Source: an uncultured Bacilli bacterium
GTDB taxonomy: Bacteria > Bacillota_I > Bacilli_A > RF39 > UBA660
Assembly (NCBI GenBank): GCA_934149465.1
Contig: CAKPEZ010000002.1
Coordinates: forward strand, 62,001 to 126,000
Length of the DNA stretch: 64,000 nt
Direction: 5' to 3'
Part shown: positions 34,141 to 42,887 of the stretch, piece after piece
Position numbering within the stretch: position 1 is the first letter of the stretch
Layout of the letters: each line of letters starts with the position of its first letter
The notes under the pieces: generated by a model
Told to the model about the DNA's origin: nothing
Databases searched by the model: none
Seen by the model: only the letters and a program-made list of their open reading frames with translations
Position numbers and translations under genes: made by a program

Positions 34141-34893
34141 ATGGTATTTAGAAATTCTTCTGAACTTATAGATAAATTAAGAAAGATGAGAGAAATTGGC
34201 TTTGGAAGTCAGGGAACTGCGTATTATGATCCTATAACTAAGAAAGTATATAAAATATTTTTCTATGCTTATGAAGAAGATTTTGAAGAAGATGAAGATA
34301 CTTTATATAAAGAAAGTGAGTTATTAAAATTTAAAGATATTTCTAATGATACAGTGATATTTCCTAAAGAATCTATTATCGTTAAAGATGAAATAGTTGG
34401 GTATATTACTCCTTTTGTAGAAGGAAAGAATTTAGATAGGATAGCTCCTTTAAAGATAAATTATAATTCTTTTTTAATGGCAAGTGAGGTAGCACTTAGA
34501 GATATAGAAAAGCTTTCTTATGATAAAGTAGCAATGTACGATGTAATATATAATACTATGTATAAAGATGGTTCACTTAAGATTATTGATACTGATGAAT
34601 TTAGTTATAGTAGTAAGAGTATTGAAGAAATAAATCAAGATAATATGTATTTCTTTAATACAGGGCTTATCTTATTTTTAACTTATGGTCTATTTGAAGA
34701 GTTTATTCAAAGTAATTCTAAATTATCTAGTTTATATTCTGATAAGAAGGATATAATTACTTTTTTAAAAGTTTTTCGTGATAGATTAAGTAAAAAGGTA
34801 GGAAAAGAGATAATTACTTTAGAAGATGCTTCTTCTTGTTTAAATAAACATAAGATAAAAGATAAAAGAAATAGATTTATTCGTAATTATTAA
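34141..34893 (+). CDS. Protein-kinase-like fold protein
   Basis: A 250-residue soluble protein with the layout of a small Ser/Thr-kinase-like phosphotransferase. A Gly-rich loop reads IGFGSQGTAYY (19-29), the ATP-binding Lys is in VYKIFF (K38), a helix C Glu is near 58-60, and the hinge is YITPFVEGKNL. The catalytic loop reads YDVIYNTM (D134, N138) and the DFG-equivalent is IIDTDEF (D150, D152). The HRD His/Arg are absent and the spacing D-x3-N is one shorter than usual, but the acidic metal ligands remain. Monocistronic, with its own promoter and terminator. Substrate unknown; a regulatory or antibiotic-phosphotransferase-like role is possible. Confidence 0.7.
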   Translation: MVFRNSSELIDKLRKMREIGFGSQGTAYYDPITKKVYKIFFYAYEEDFEEDEDTLYKESELLKFKDISNDTVIFPKESIIVKDEIVGYITPFVEGKNLDRIAPLKINYNSFLMASEVALRDIEKLSYDKVAMYDVIYNTMYKDGSLKIIDTDEFSYSSKSIEEINQDNMYFFNTGLILFLTYGLFEEFIQSNSKLSSLYSDKKDIITFLKVFRDRLSKKVGKEIITLEDASSCLNKHKIKDKRNRFIRNY

Positions 34894-34925
34894 AAAGCTT
34901 CTTAAAAAATTAAGAAGCTTTTTTT
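34892..34925. terminator. Bidirectional terminator between convergent genes
   Basis: Perfect 14-bp stem AAAAAGCTTCTTAA / TTAAGAAGCTTTTT with a 4-nt loop, T runs on both strands. Confidence 0.85.
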
Positions 34926-35134
34926 TCGGAGAAAATAACATTCATAAAAAGATAATAAATAGTAATTGGAACCATGATAGTAGTAATTAAGCAATAAGAC
35001 CATACGGGTAAGTTTAGACTACTAGCAGGAACCGGATCGGTAGAAAAGCCAGATTTAGTTTTAATATACATTTCATATATTAAGAAAATAAGACTGGCTA
35101 GAGAAAATATGCTTGCTATGCATTTCTTTTTCAT
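34910..35134 (-). CDS. Small two-helix membrane protein of unknown function
   Basis: A 74-residue protein with two hydrophobic helices (about 7-24 and 45-66) joined by a loop rich in Ser and Pro (FSTDPVPASS), and charged ends. No family recognised. It has the best match to a consensus SigA promoter in the window (TTGACA, 18 bp, TATAAT) and a GGAGGT ribosome site, so it is probably well expressed. An inverted repeat between the promoter boxes suggests repression by a DNA-binding protein; the adjacent divergent gene encodes a short helix-turn-helix protein. Confidence 0.65.
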   Translation of the reverse strand: MKKKCIASIFSLASLIFLIYEMYIKTKSGFSTDPVPASSLNLPVWSYCLITTIMVPITIYYLFMNVIFSEKKAS

Positions 35135-35175
35135 AAAGTTCTATAACCTCCATAAAATATTCACTTCGTATCACT

Positions 35176-35205
35176 ATTATAGGTCTTGACGACCTCTTTT
35201 GTCAA
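35176..35205 (-). promoter_or_regulatory. Consensus SigA promoter with operator-like repeats
   Basis: Read on the minus strand: TTGACA (35205-35200), 18-bp spacer, TATAAT (35181-35176). Between the boxes lies AGGTC-TTGAC-GACCT (35181-35195), and CTTGAC/GTCAAG forms a second, overlapping inverted repeat (35185-35206). Candidate repressor operator. Confidence 0.7.
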
Positions 35206-35265
35206 GAGTTCTATGATGTTAAAAAGTGTATCATAAAAAGTTACACTAATATAAAGAGGTAGTAT

Positions 35266-35454
35266 ATGAATAAAAAAAGAGTATTTATGATAAAATATGG
35301 CGATGGTTATTACGTTTTTAAATTAGAGCATCTTCTAGCTAGTATTAATAAGACAAAATATTCTCTATCAAAAGAATTAGATATAGAATATAAAGTAATT
35401 AATAGATATGCTCATGGAGATCAAAATCTAGAGTTTACTAAAGATGAAAGTTAG
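35266..35454 (+). CDS. Short XRE-type helix-turn-helix protein, probably truncated
   Basis: A 62-residue protein. Residues about 20-52 (LEHLLASINKTKYSLSKELD then IEYKVINRYAHGDQ) fit the first helices of a Cro/C1-type DNA-binding domain. After GDQ the usual fourth and fifth helices are missing and the chain ends NLEFTKDES, so it is either a remnant or a minimal version. AGAGGTAG precedes the ATG. It is divergent from the small membrane-protein gene whose promoter carries inverted repeats. Regulation of that promoter is inference. Confidence 0.55.
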   Translation: MNKKRVFMIKYGDGYYVFKLEHLLASINKTKYSLSKELDIEYKVINRYAHGDQNLEFTKDES

Positions 35455-35467
35455 CGTCTTTTTTTAT
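35440..35467 (+). terminator. Weak Rho-independent terminator after the HTH gene
   Basis: AAAGATG / CGTCTTT (7 bp with one G-T pair) with an 8-nt loop, overlapping the end of the gene, followed by seven T. Confidence 0.5.
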
Positions 35468-35496
35468 TTGCTAATAAATTTTAAATATGGTATAAT
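35468..35496 (+). promoter_or_regulatory. Promoter of the 35521 gene
   Basis: TTGCTA (35468-35473), 17-bp spacer and TATAAT (35491-35496) with extended TG; GGGAGAT lies before the ATG. Confidence 0.68.
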
Positions 35497-35520
35497 AAAA
35501 AAAGAAGAAGGGAGATATTT

Positions 35521-36045
35521 ATGAATAAGACTTTAAAAAATATTTTAATAATAATAGGTTCTATTTTTGGCTTTGCGATATTAGCATTTATATTCTTTTT
35601 AGTAATTGGTATTTTCTTAGGAGCAGATGAGAAAACATTTACATCTCATGGATTTACTATTACATTAACTGATGATTTCTATGAAAAGGATTATGCTTCT
35701 TTAACAGCATACTTTGAAAGCTCAGATGTAATAGTAACAGCATTAAAAGAAGATTTTACCTCTTTAGAAGTAGTTGGACTTAATGCTTCTTCTAGTGTTT
35801 CTGATTATATGAAAGCAGTTTTTGAAACAAACGAATTTTCTGGAGATATTAAAAAATCTTCAAATGGTAAGTATGAATATACTGAGTATAAAAGCAGTTC
35901 AAGTGGTAAAGAATTTTCTTATCTTATGGTTACTTTAAAAGGTAAAGATGCGTTTTGGTTAGTTAACTTTGCTTGTGAAAGTAAAAATATAGATGAATAT
36001 CGTGAAAAATTCTTAAAATATGCAGATACTATTAAAGTTGATTAA
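35521..36045 (+). CDS. Membrane-anchored extracytoplasmic protein of unknown function
   Basis: A 174-residue protein with one N-terminal membrane helix (about 8-33) and an outside domain of mixed alpha/beta character. The domain begins TFTSHGFTITLTDDFYEKDY, with later ASSSVSDYMKAVFETNEF and YLMVTLKGKDAFWLVNFAC, resembling the small PsbP/DcrB-like domains in which a surface strand set is followed by a fatty-acid-like cleft; that resemblance is weak. No Cys lipobox. It has its own promoter and terminator. Not otherwise recognised. Confidence 0.65.
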   Translation: MNKTLKNILIIIGSIFGFAILAFIFFLVIGIFLGADEKTFTSHGFTITLTDDFYEKDYASLTAYFESSDVIVTALKEDFTSLEVVGLNASSSVSDYMKAVFETNEFSGDIKKSSNGKYEYTEYKSSSSGKEFSYLMVTLKGKDAFWLVNFACESKNIDEYREKFLKYADTIKVD

Positions 36046-36100
36046 AAAGAATAACTAATTTATTTATTTGCTTAGCTAAAATATTAAAAATTGTTTATGT

Positions 36101-36126
36101 AAAGAAGCGTAAAGCTTCTTTTTTGT
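36101..36126 (+). terminator. Rho-independent terminator
   Basis: AAAGAAGC / GCTTCTTT with a 5-nt loop, then a T run. Confidence 0.8.
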
Positions 36127-36150
36127 TATTTGGTTTATTAGATATAAGTA

Positions 36151-36159
36151 TGCTATAAT
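36151..36159 (+). promoter_or_regulatory. Extended -10 promoter of the ABC exporter pair
   Basis: TGCTATAAT (TATAAT at 36154-36159); no clear -35 box. The 66-nt leader ends with GGAGG before the ATG at 36226. Confidence 0.6.
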
Positions 36160-36225
36160 GAGCTTAAGAAGAAGAAAAAGCATTTTTTTCTTTTTAAAAG
36201 CGATAAACTAAAATGGAGGATATAA

Positions 36226-38454
36226 ATGATAAAGTTAAAAAATGTCTCAAAATTTTATTATAGTAAAGGCGTAGTAGCAAGCGGTTTTTCTAAAGTTAAT
36301 TTAGAATTTAAAATAGGGGAATTTGTCGCTATTACAGGAGAAAGCGGAAGTGGTAAGTCAACTCTTTTAAATGTTATTAGTGGTCTTGATACTTATGAAG
36401 AAGGAGAAATGTATATAAATGGTGAAGAAACAAGCCATTATACTGAAAAGGACTTTGAAGATTATAGACGTAAGTATATAGGAAATATATTTCAAAATTT
36501 TAACTTAGTAAATAGCTATACTGTTTATCAAAATATTGAATTAGTTCTTCTTTTAAATGGAAAAAAGAAAAAAGAAATAAAAAATGATGTGCTAGATCTT
36601 ATTAGAAAAGTTGATTTATATCGTTTTCGTAATACTAAAGTATCTAAATTATCAGGAGGACAAAAACAAAGAGTAGCAATTGCAAGAGCACTTGCTAAAG
36701 ATACTCCTATTATAATAGCAGATGAACCAACAGGAAACTTAGATAGTAAATCAGCATCTAGCATAATAAAGTTACTAAGTGAAATTGCTAAAGATAAACT
36801 AGTAATTATTGTAACTCATAACTACGAACAAGTAGAACCATATGTAACAAGAAAAATAAAAATGCATGATGGAAGTGTTTTAGAAGATAAAGTAATTAGA
36901 AAAGTAAATACTAAAGAAGAAATAAAAGATAATCTAACTTATCATAATATTACTTTTTTAAATAAGATAAGATTAGGAATAAGAAATGCTTTTAATATAG
37001 TACCTAAGTTTTTATTAGTACTTTTAGTATATCTTTTTGTAACAGTTTCTCTTATTTCTGAGTATGCTTCTTTTAAACATGATGAATATTTAGCATCTAA
37101 AAGTGGGTATAATAATATTTTTCAAGAATTAAGTGATAAAAGAATAATCATTAAAAAGAAAGATCAAACTCCATTTACTAATGAAGAATATCAAGATATT
37201 AAAAAATTAGCTAATGTAAAAAGCGTAATAGAAAATGATTTATTATTAGATACTAGTTTTTATCTTAGTGATAATGAAAATTTATGGCTTAATAGTCAGT
37301 TTTTAGATCTTGAACTTTATCATGAAGGTGATTTAGATTTAGGAAGAATGCCAGAAAGCGATAATGAAATAATTATTAAAGGAAGCAAAGATGATTATTA
37401 TATTGGAGATAATGGGAAAGATATCTTAGATAAAGAAGTATATCTTCAAAATAATTATACTGGGGAATTAAATAAAGATCTTCCTTTAAAAATAGTTGGA
37501 ATTAAATATGAAGAAAACGCTAATTATTATTCAATTCAAACAGCATATGCTAATAAAAAGATAATGACCAAGATATCTTTTCAAAATAACGAACAATATA
37601 GTAAGATGAAAGTCTTATTTGAAGATAAGTATTATACTTCTAGTTATAATAATCCATATTTTAAGATAATAAAAAATAATAATGTTCCTTCTGGAAGTGT
37701 ATATGTATCTGAAGATTTAAATTATTCTTGTCCTAAAGAAAAATGCTTAGGAGAACCATTGAAAATAGAAGTATCTAACTTATATTATTATGATTCAGCT
37801 TATTTAACAGTAAAAAACATTTATAATAATAAAAATATTAAATCTTTACTTGGAATAGATGATTATGATAATGTAAATGGAGCAATCTTTATAAGTGAGG
37901 AAGATTATAATAAACTATTTAATAAAGATAACTATCAAAGTAGTGTCTTTGTATCAAATGTAAATGATATAGATAAGACAGCCACTTCTTTAGAAGAGAT
38001 GGGATATAAAACATTAAAAATAAAAGATACTCTTGTTAGTGATGGAACAACACAGATGATTAGAATATTAAAAACAGTAGTAATTGTCATCTTAGTAATA
38101 ACTTTATTCTTTATTTCATATTTCGTAATTAGAATAATCTTAAAATCTAGAAATGTTTACTTTTCAATTATTAGGATGCTTGGAGCGACTAAAAAAATTT
38201 CTAAGCAATTATTGGTAATAGAATTATTTACTGTCTATAACATAGCATATTTTTCTTTTATGATTTTTCTTCTTTTAGGAAAATTTAATATAATAAATGT
38301 TAACTTTGTCTCAACTATATTAACTTATTTAAAGTTTAATGACTATGTACTATTATACTTAATCTTACTTGGTATGTCTTATTTAATTAGTCAAAAATTT
38401 GCTAAAAAGTTATTTAAAAATAGTGCTACATCAACTTTGAAAGAGGAGGTATAA
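36226..38454 (+). CDS. MacB-like ABC transporter, ATPase and FtsX-type permease on one chain
   Basis: A 742-residue exporter subunit. Residues about 1-220 are an ABC ATPase: Walker A GESGSGKST, signature LSGGQKQR, Walker B IIADEPTGNLDSKS and the switch His in VTHNYE. The permease has a first helix near 262-282, an outside domain of about 350 residues, and three C-terminal helices, the MacB/FtsX layout. Such proteins use mechanical strokes of the outside domain to export or extract peptides, antibiotics or lipoproteins. The second copy follows 2 bp later, so they probably form a heterodimer. No dedicated sensor or bacteriocin gene is next to them. Confidence 0.9.
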   Translation: MIKLKNVSKFYYSKGVVASGFSKVNLEFKIGEFVAITGESGSGKSTLLNVISGLDTYEEGEMYINGEETSHYTEKDFEDYRRKYIGNIFQNFNLVNSYTVYQNIELVLLLNGKKKKEIKNDVLDLIRKVDLYRFRNTKVSKLSGGQKQRVAIARALAKDTPIIIADEPTGNLDSKSASSIIKLLSEIAKDKLVIIVTHNYEQVEPYVTRKIKMHDGSVLEDKVIRKVNTKEEIKDNLTYHNITFLNKIRLGIRNAFNIVPKFLLVLLVYLFVTVSLISEYASFKHDEYLASKSGYNNIFQELSDKRIIIKKKDQTPFTNEEYQDIKKLANVKSVIENDLLLDTSFYLSDNENLWLNSQFLDLELYHEGDLDLGRMPESDNEIIIKGSKDDYYIGDNGKDILDKEVYLQNNYTGELNKDLPLKIVGIKYEENANYYSIQTAYANKKIMTKISFQNNEQYSKMKVLFEDKYYTSSYNNPYFKIIKNNNVPSGSVYVSEDLNYSCPKEKCLGEPLKIEVSNLYYYDSAYLTVKNIYNNKNIKSLLGIDDYDNVNGAIFISEEDYNKLFNKDNYQSSVFVSNVNDIDKTATSLEEMGYKTLKIKDTLVSDGTTQMIRILKTVVIVILVITLFFISYFVIRIILKSRNVYFSIIRMLGATKKISKQLLVIELFTVYNIAYFSFMIFLLLGKFNIINVNFVSTILTYLKFNDYVLLYLILLGMSYLISQKFAKKLFKNSATSTLKEEV

Positions 38455-38456
38455 AA

Positions 38457-40910
38457 ATGATAGAACTACGAAATGTAAATAAATATTTTAATAAAGGTAG
38501 AAAAAACGCTATTCATGTAATTAATAATACTTCTTTAACTTTAGAAAATAATGGATTAGTTGCACTATTAGGAAATTCTGGTTCAGGAAAAACAACTCTT
38601 TTAAATGCAATTGGTGGCTTAGATAACGTTCAAAGTGGAAGTATTTATATAGATGGTCAAAAATTAAATTCTAAGTTAGTATATAAAACAGATAAAATTC
38701 GTAATTTAAATATAGGTTATATTTTTCAAGATTATAAATTAATAGATAATCTAAGTGTATATGATAATGTTGCACTTGTTTTAACAATGATTGGCATTAA
38801 AAATAAGGATGAAATAAATAAAAGAGTATCTTATGTCCTTGATAAAGTAGGTATGCTAAGATACAAAAAAAGACCAGCTGGAATGTTATCTGGTGGTGAA
38901 AGGCAAAGAGTAGGTATAGCAAGAGCACTTGTAAAAGATCCAAATATCATTCTAGCAGATGAACCAACAGGTAATCTAGATAGTAAGAATTCTTTAGAAA
39001 TTATGAAAATAATTAAAGCTATTTCTAAAGAAAGACTAGTAATATTAGTAACTCATGAACAAGCTTTAGCAAAATTCTATGCTTCTAGAATTATTGAAAT
39101 AAAAGATGGAACTATTACTAATGATTATCTAAATGAACACGCAGATACTCTTGATTATGAAATAGATAATTGTTTCTATTTAAAAGATTTTTCTTCTAAA
39201 GAAAATCTTTCAAATAAAGATTATAATATAAATATTTATTCAGAAGTTAAAGAAAAGATTAACTTAGATATAGTTTTAAAAAATGGAAATATTTATATAA
39301 AAAGTAAAAATAAAGAGAAAATAGAAGTAATAGATGATAATTCTAATATCGAATTTATTGATGATCACTACCGAAAAATTAATAAAGAAGATATTTTGAA
39401 TTATGATTTTGATTTAAAGAAAGTAATTAATTCTAATGAGAAAAAAAGATATTCTTCTATCTTTAATCCACTTACTTTAATTATAAATGGTTTTAAAAAA
39501 GTATTTGCATTTTCTTTTTTAAAGAAAATCTTATTAGGAGGATTCTTCTTATCTGGAATATTTATTATGTATGCTGTTAGTAGCATCTTTGCTTCACTAA
39601 ATGTTAAAGATGAAGATTTTGTAAAAATAAATAGAAATTATTTAACAATAGTTACTAATAATATTAAAGTAGAAGATTTTCTTGGATATGAAAAGAAAGA
39701 TAATATTAAATACTTAATACCAGGATCATCTATTGTTAATTTAAAAGTAAAATATGATGATTACTATCAAACAAGTAAAGTACTAGATAATATAAAAGCA
39801 TCATTATCAGATATCTCAATGATAAAAGAAGAAGAATTAATATATGGAAGAATGCCAGAAAATAATCATGAAATTGTTCTTGATGAATTAAGTATAAAAA
39901 AGACTTATGAAAAAAACAATGCCAAAATGGCTGGACTTACTAAAGTATCAGACATGCTAGATAGACTAATCTATATAGATCATATGGAACCTTTTAAAAT
40001 AGTTGGAATAGTAAGATTAAATAGTCCATCTGTCTATGTAGAAAGAGGTGAGTTTACTAATATTATTGCTAATAGCCCTTCTTCTTCTGAGATAGATGAT
40101 GGTTTCTTACTAGAAGAAGCAAGAAGCGATTATTATAATACTACTTCTATAGTTGATTATGATTTATATAAAGAAGTAATTTCTTTAAAAGAAGGAAGAG
40201 CACCTCAAAATGATTATGAAGTAATAGTAAATATTGATAATAAATATGATATGCCCCTTAACAAAGAAATATCTTTAACTGTAAATGATCAAAAACTAAA
40301 AGTAGTAGGATACTATACTAGTAGTGAGAACTATAATTACTATTTAGTTAATAATAATACAATAAAATATCTAAATATAAGAAATGCTTCTAATATTACA
40401 GTTTATACTGATAATAAAGACGCTACTATTAATGAGTTTAGAAATCTTAACTTAAATATTCGAGATAGCTATGAACAAAGCAAAAGTGAATATTTAGAAG
40501 CTAATAAAGAAAATGTTCGTAATACTTTGATTGTATCTGGAATAATTTTGCTTATTTCATTAGTAGAAATATTCTTAATGATTAGATCTTCGTTCTTATC
40601 TCGAATTAAAGAAATTGGAATTTATAGGGCAATAGGCGTTAAGAAAAGTGATATATATAAAATGTTTTATGGAGAAATATTTGCAATTACAACTTTAGCA
40701 TCATTACCAGGACTTATCTTTATGGCATATATCCTAAGCGTTATTTCTTCAATAAAATTTTTATCAAGAATGTTCCTTATTAATCCTGGTATTATAATTA
40801 TTTCTATAATCTTTATTTATTTGTTTAACTTAATTGTTGGGCTAATACCAGTATTTACAACTATTAGAAAAACACCTGCGCAAATATTAGCACGTCATGA
40901 TTTAGATTAG
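38457..40910 (+). CDS. MacB-like ABC transporter, partner subunit
   Basis: An 817-residue protein with the same plan as its neighbour: ABC ATPase with GNSGSGKTT, LSGGERQR, ILADEPTGNLDSKN and VTHE, then a cytoplasmic linker (about 225-345), one helix (about 360-385), a large outside domain and three helices at the end with SRIKEIGIYRAIGVKKSDIY, the FtsX-type coupling segment. The Glu of Walker B is present in both subunits, so both sites should be active. GAGGAGGT overlaps the end of the upstream gene. Substrate unknown. Confidence 0.9.
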   Translation: MIELRNVNKYFNKGRKNAIHVINNTSLTLENNGLVALLGNSGSGKTTLLNAIGGLDNVQSGSIYIDGQKLNSKLVYKTDKIRNLNIGYIFQDYKLIDNLSVYDNVALVLTMIGIKNKDEINKRVSYVLDKVGMLRYKKRPAGMLSGGERQRVGIARALVKDPNIILADEPTGNLDSKNSLEIMKIIKAISKERLVILVTHEQALAKFYASRIIEIKDGTITNDYLNEHADTLDYEIDNCFYLKDFSSKENLSNKDYNINIYSEVKEKINLDIVLKNGNIYIKSKNKEKIEVIDDNSNIEFIDDHYRKINKEDILNYDFDLKKVINSNEKKRYSSIFNPLTLIINGFKKVFAFSFLKKILLGGFFLSGIFIMYAVSSIFASLNVKDEDFVKINRNYLTIVTNNIKVEDFLGYEKKDNIKYLIPGSSIVNLKVKYDDYYQTSKVLDNIKASLSDISMIKEEELIYGRMPENNHEIVLDELSIKKTYEKNNAKMAGLTKVSDMLDRLIYIDHMEPFKIVGIVRLNSPSVYVERGEFTNIIANSPSSSEIDDGFLLEEARSDYYNTTSIVDYDLYKEVISLKEGRAPQNDYEVIVNIDNKYDMPLNKEISLTVNDQKLKVVGYYTSSENYNYYLVNNNTIKYLNIRNASNITVYTDNKDATINEFRNLNLNIRDSYEQSKSEYLEANKENVRNTLIVSGIILLISLVEIFLMIRSSFLSRIKEIGIYRAIGVKKSDIYKMFYGEIFAITTLASLPGLIFMAYILSVISSIKFLSRMFLINPGIIIISIIFIYLFNLIVGLIPVFTTIRKTPAQILARHDLD

Positions 40911-40937
40911 AAAGACTAAAAAAAGTCTTTCTTTTTT
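40909..40937 (+). terminator. Rho-independent terminator after the ABC pair
   Basis: AGAAAGACT / AGTCTTTCT with an A-rich loop and six T. Confidence 0.82.
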
Positions 40938-40958
40938 ACACATGCTTTACTAAATTTA

Positions 40959-40987
40959 TTTATATATTAAAATAAAAATGCTATAAT
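40959..40987 (+). promoter_or_regulatory. Promoter of the adenylate-forming enzyme gene
   Basis: TTTATA (40959-40964), 17-bp spacer and TATAAT (40982-40987) with extended TG; TAGGAGGT precedes the ATG. Confidence 0.68.
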
Positions 40988-41012
40988 ATACTTAATAAAT
41001 TAGGAGGTAAAT

Positions 41013-42791
41013 ATGAAACTAACAGGAAAGCCATCAATTGATAAGCCATGGCTACAATATTATCCAGAAGAATCTATTAACGAAGAGATTCCATATGAAA
41101 ATATCTATACTGCACTAGTAAGAGAAAATAAAAATTTTAAAACTATTACAGCACTTAATTATTTTGGAAGAAAAATAACTTATGAGGAAATGTTTAAAAA
41201 TATTGATGATGCATCTAGAGCATTAATTGCGTTTGGAGTAAAAAAGGGAGATGTAGTAACTATTATTTCTCCAACGTTACCAGAAACATCTTATATATTT
41301 TTAGCACTTGCTAAAATTGGAGCAATTTCTAATATGGTTGATCCAAGGACAAGTCCTGAGGGAATAGAAGAATATATAAAAGAAGCAGAATCTAAATTAA
41401 TATTTATTATTGATAGTTATGCTTATAAATTAAAAAATTTAAAAAATAAAGCTGAAATTCAAGATATTATTACTTTTTCACCAAGTGATTCATTACCATT
41501 TGGTTTAAAAATGGGCTATGAATTAAAAACATTTCTTGAAAAGAAAAAAGGAGATACACCTTTAATGGAAGATGTTATTCCTTGGAAAAAATTTATTTCT
41601 AAGAAAGATGATATTAATATAGATTATCAATTTGAAGAAGTAGATGCTTCACTACCAGCAGTTATTGAACATACGGGAGGTACTACAGGAACACCTAAAG
41701 GAGTATTATTATCTCATTATAATCTTCTTTCAACTGCCTATCAATGTATCTATGCTGGATTTGACTTTCAAAGAAAGCAAACTTGGCTTAATATAATGCC
41801 TTTATTTATTGCTTATGGAGCAGGAAATGGTTTTTTACTTCCATTATTATGTGGAATGGAAGTAATCTTAATACCAGCATTTGATCCAAATAAATTTGCA
41901 AATCTATTAAATAAATATAAACCTAATCATATGATAGGGGTACCATCACATTATGGACATATTATAAAAAGTCCACTTTTAGCTAAAGCAGATTTAAGTT
42001 ATGTAATAGCGCCTACTGTTGGTGGAGATGGAATGGATAAAAAACTTGAAATAGAAGTAAATGACTTTTTAGAAAAACATAACTGTCCATATAAGATTGT
42101 AAAAGGCTATGGAATGACTGAAGTAAATGCTGCAGTAGCGGCTTGCAATTCTAACGAATCTAATACTTTAGGTAGCGTTGGTATTCCCTTTCCTCAAACA
42201 ACTATTTCAATCTTTGCTCCTGGGACAACTAAAGAGTTAGGATATAACGAAGAAGGAGAAGTATGTATTACTGGGCCAAATACAATGCTTGGTTATTGGA
42301 AAAATCAAAAAGCTACAGATGATATAATTTGGCAACACGAAGATGGAAAAAAATGGGTACATTCTGGAGATTTAGGTTATATAAACGAAAACGGTCAACT
42401 ATTTATAATGGGACGTATTAAGAGAATGATTGTTCGTCATGATGGATTTAAGATATTCCCACCTAAAATTGAAGAAATAATAAGTGAAATACCAGCAATA
42501 TCTTCTTGCCAAGTAGTTGGATTTAAAGATTTAGCATATGCTCAAGGTGAATTACCAATGGTTCATGTTATCTTGAAAGAAGAATACCGTGGTATGGAAG
42601 AAGAAGTAAAAAGCTTAATAATGAGGATTTGTCATGAAAAACTTCAAGAATATGCTATTCCATATGATGTAGTATTTGAAGAGAAATTCCCTTTAACTCT
42701 TCTTGGTAAAATAGATTTTAAGAAATTATCAGATGAAGATAATGAAAGAATGGCTAAAGCAGCACCTAAGAAGTTAACAAAAACGAAATAA
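41013..42791 (+). CDS. Acyl-CoA synthetase-like adenylate-forming enzyme
   Basis: A 592-residue class I adenylate-forming enzyme (ANL superfamily). It activates a carboxylate as acyl-AMP and normally transfers it to CoA. The P-loop reads HTGGTTGTPKGVLL, the second motif GYGMTEVNAA, the ATP-ribose motif HSGDLGY and the hinge GRIKRMIVRHDGFKIFP, with the catalytic Lys near the end in LGKIDF. The fit is best to long-chain fatty-acid:CoA ligases, but the acyl chain cannot be stated. Single gene with its own promoter and terminator; possibly scavenges host or dietary fatty acids (inference). Confidence 0.85.
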   Translation: MKLTGKPSIDKPWLQYYPEESINEEIPYENIYTALVRENKNFKTITALNYFGRKITYEEMFKNIDDASRALIAFGVKKGDVVTIISPTLPETSYIFLALAKIGAISNMVDPRTSPEGIEEYIKEAESKLIFIIDSYAYKLKNLKNKAEIQDIITFSPSDSLPFGLKMGYELKTFLEKKKGDTPLMEDVIPWKKFISKKDDINIDYQFEEVDASLPAVIEHTGGTTGTPKGVLLSHYNLLSTAYQCIYAGFDFQRKQTWLNIMPLFIAYGAGNGFLLPLLCGMEVILIPAFDPNKFANLLNKYKPNHMIGVPSHYGHIIKSPLLAKADLSYVIAPTVGGDGMDKKLEIEVNDFLEKHNCPYKIVKGYGMTEVNAAVAACNSNESNTLGSVGIPFPQTTISIFAPGTTKELGYNEEGEVCITGPNTMLGYWKNQKATDDIIWQHEDGKKWVHSGDLGYINENGQLFIMGRIKRMIVRHDGFKIFPPKIEEIISEIPAISSCQVVGFKDLAYAQGELPMVHVILKEEYRGMEEEVKSLIMRICHEKLQEYAIPYDVVFEEKFPLTLLGKIDFKKLSDEDNERMAKAAPKKLTKTK

Positions 42792-42799
42792 GAATACGA

Positions 42800-42821
42800 A
42801 AAACGACAAAAGTCGTTTTTT
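42800..42821 (+). terminator. Rho-independent terminator
   Basis: AAAACGAC / GTCGTTTT with a 4-nt loop and long T run. Confidence 0.85.
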
Positions 42822-42853
42822 TTAAGTTTAGTATCGCTAAAAAGACAAGCCTA

Positions 42854-42862
42854 TGATATAAT
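42854..42862 (+). promoter_or_regulatory. Extended -10 promoter of the histidine-kinase-like gene
   Basis: TGATATAAT (TATAAT at 42857-42862) without a good -35 box; TAGGAGGCGG is the ribosome site. Confidence 0.6.
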
Positions 42863-42887
42863 AAAATATATAATAGGAGGCGGTTAT

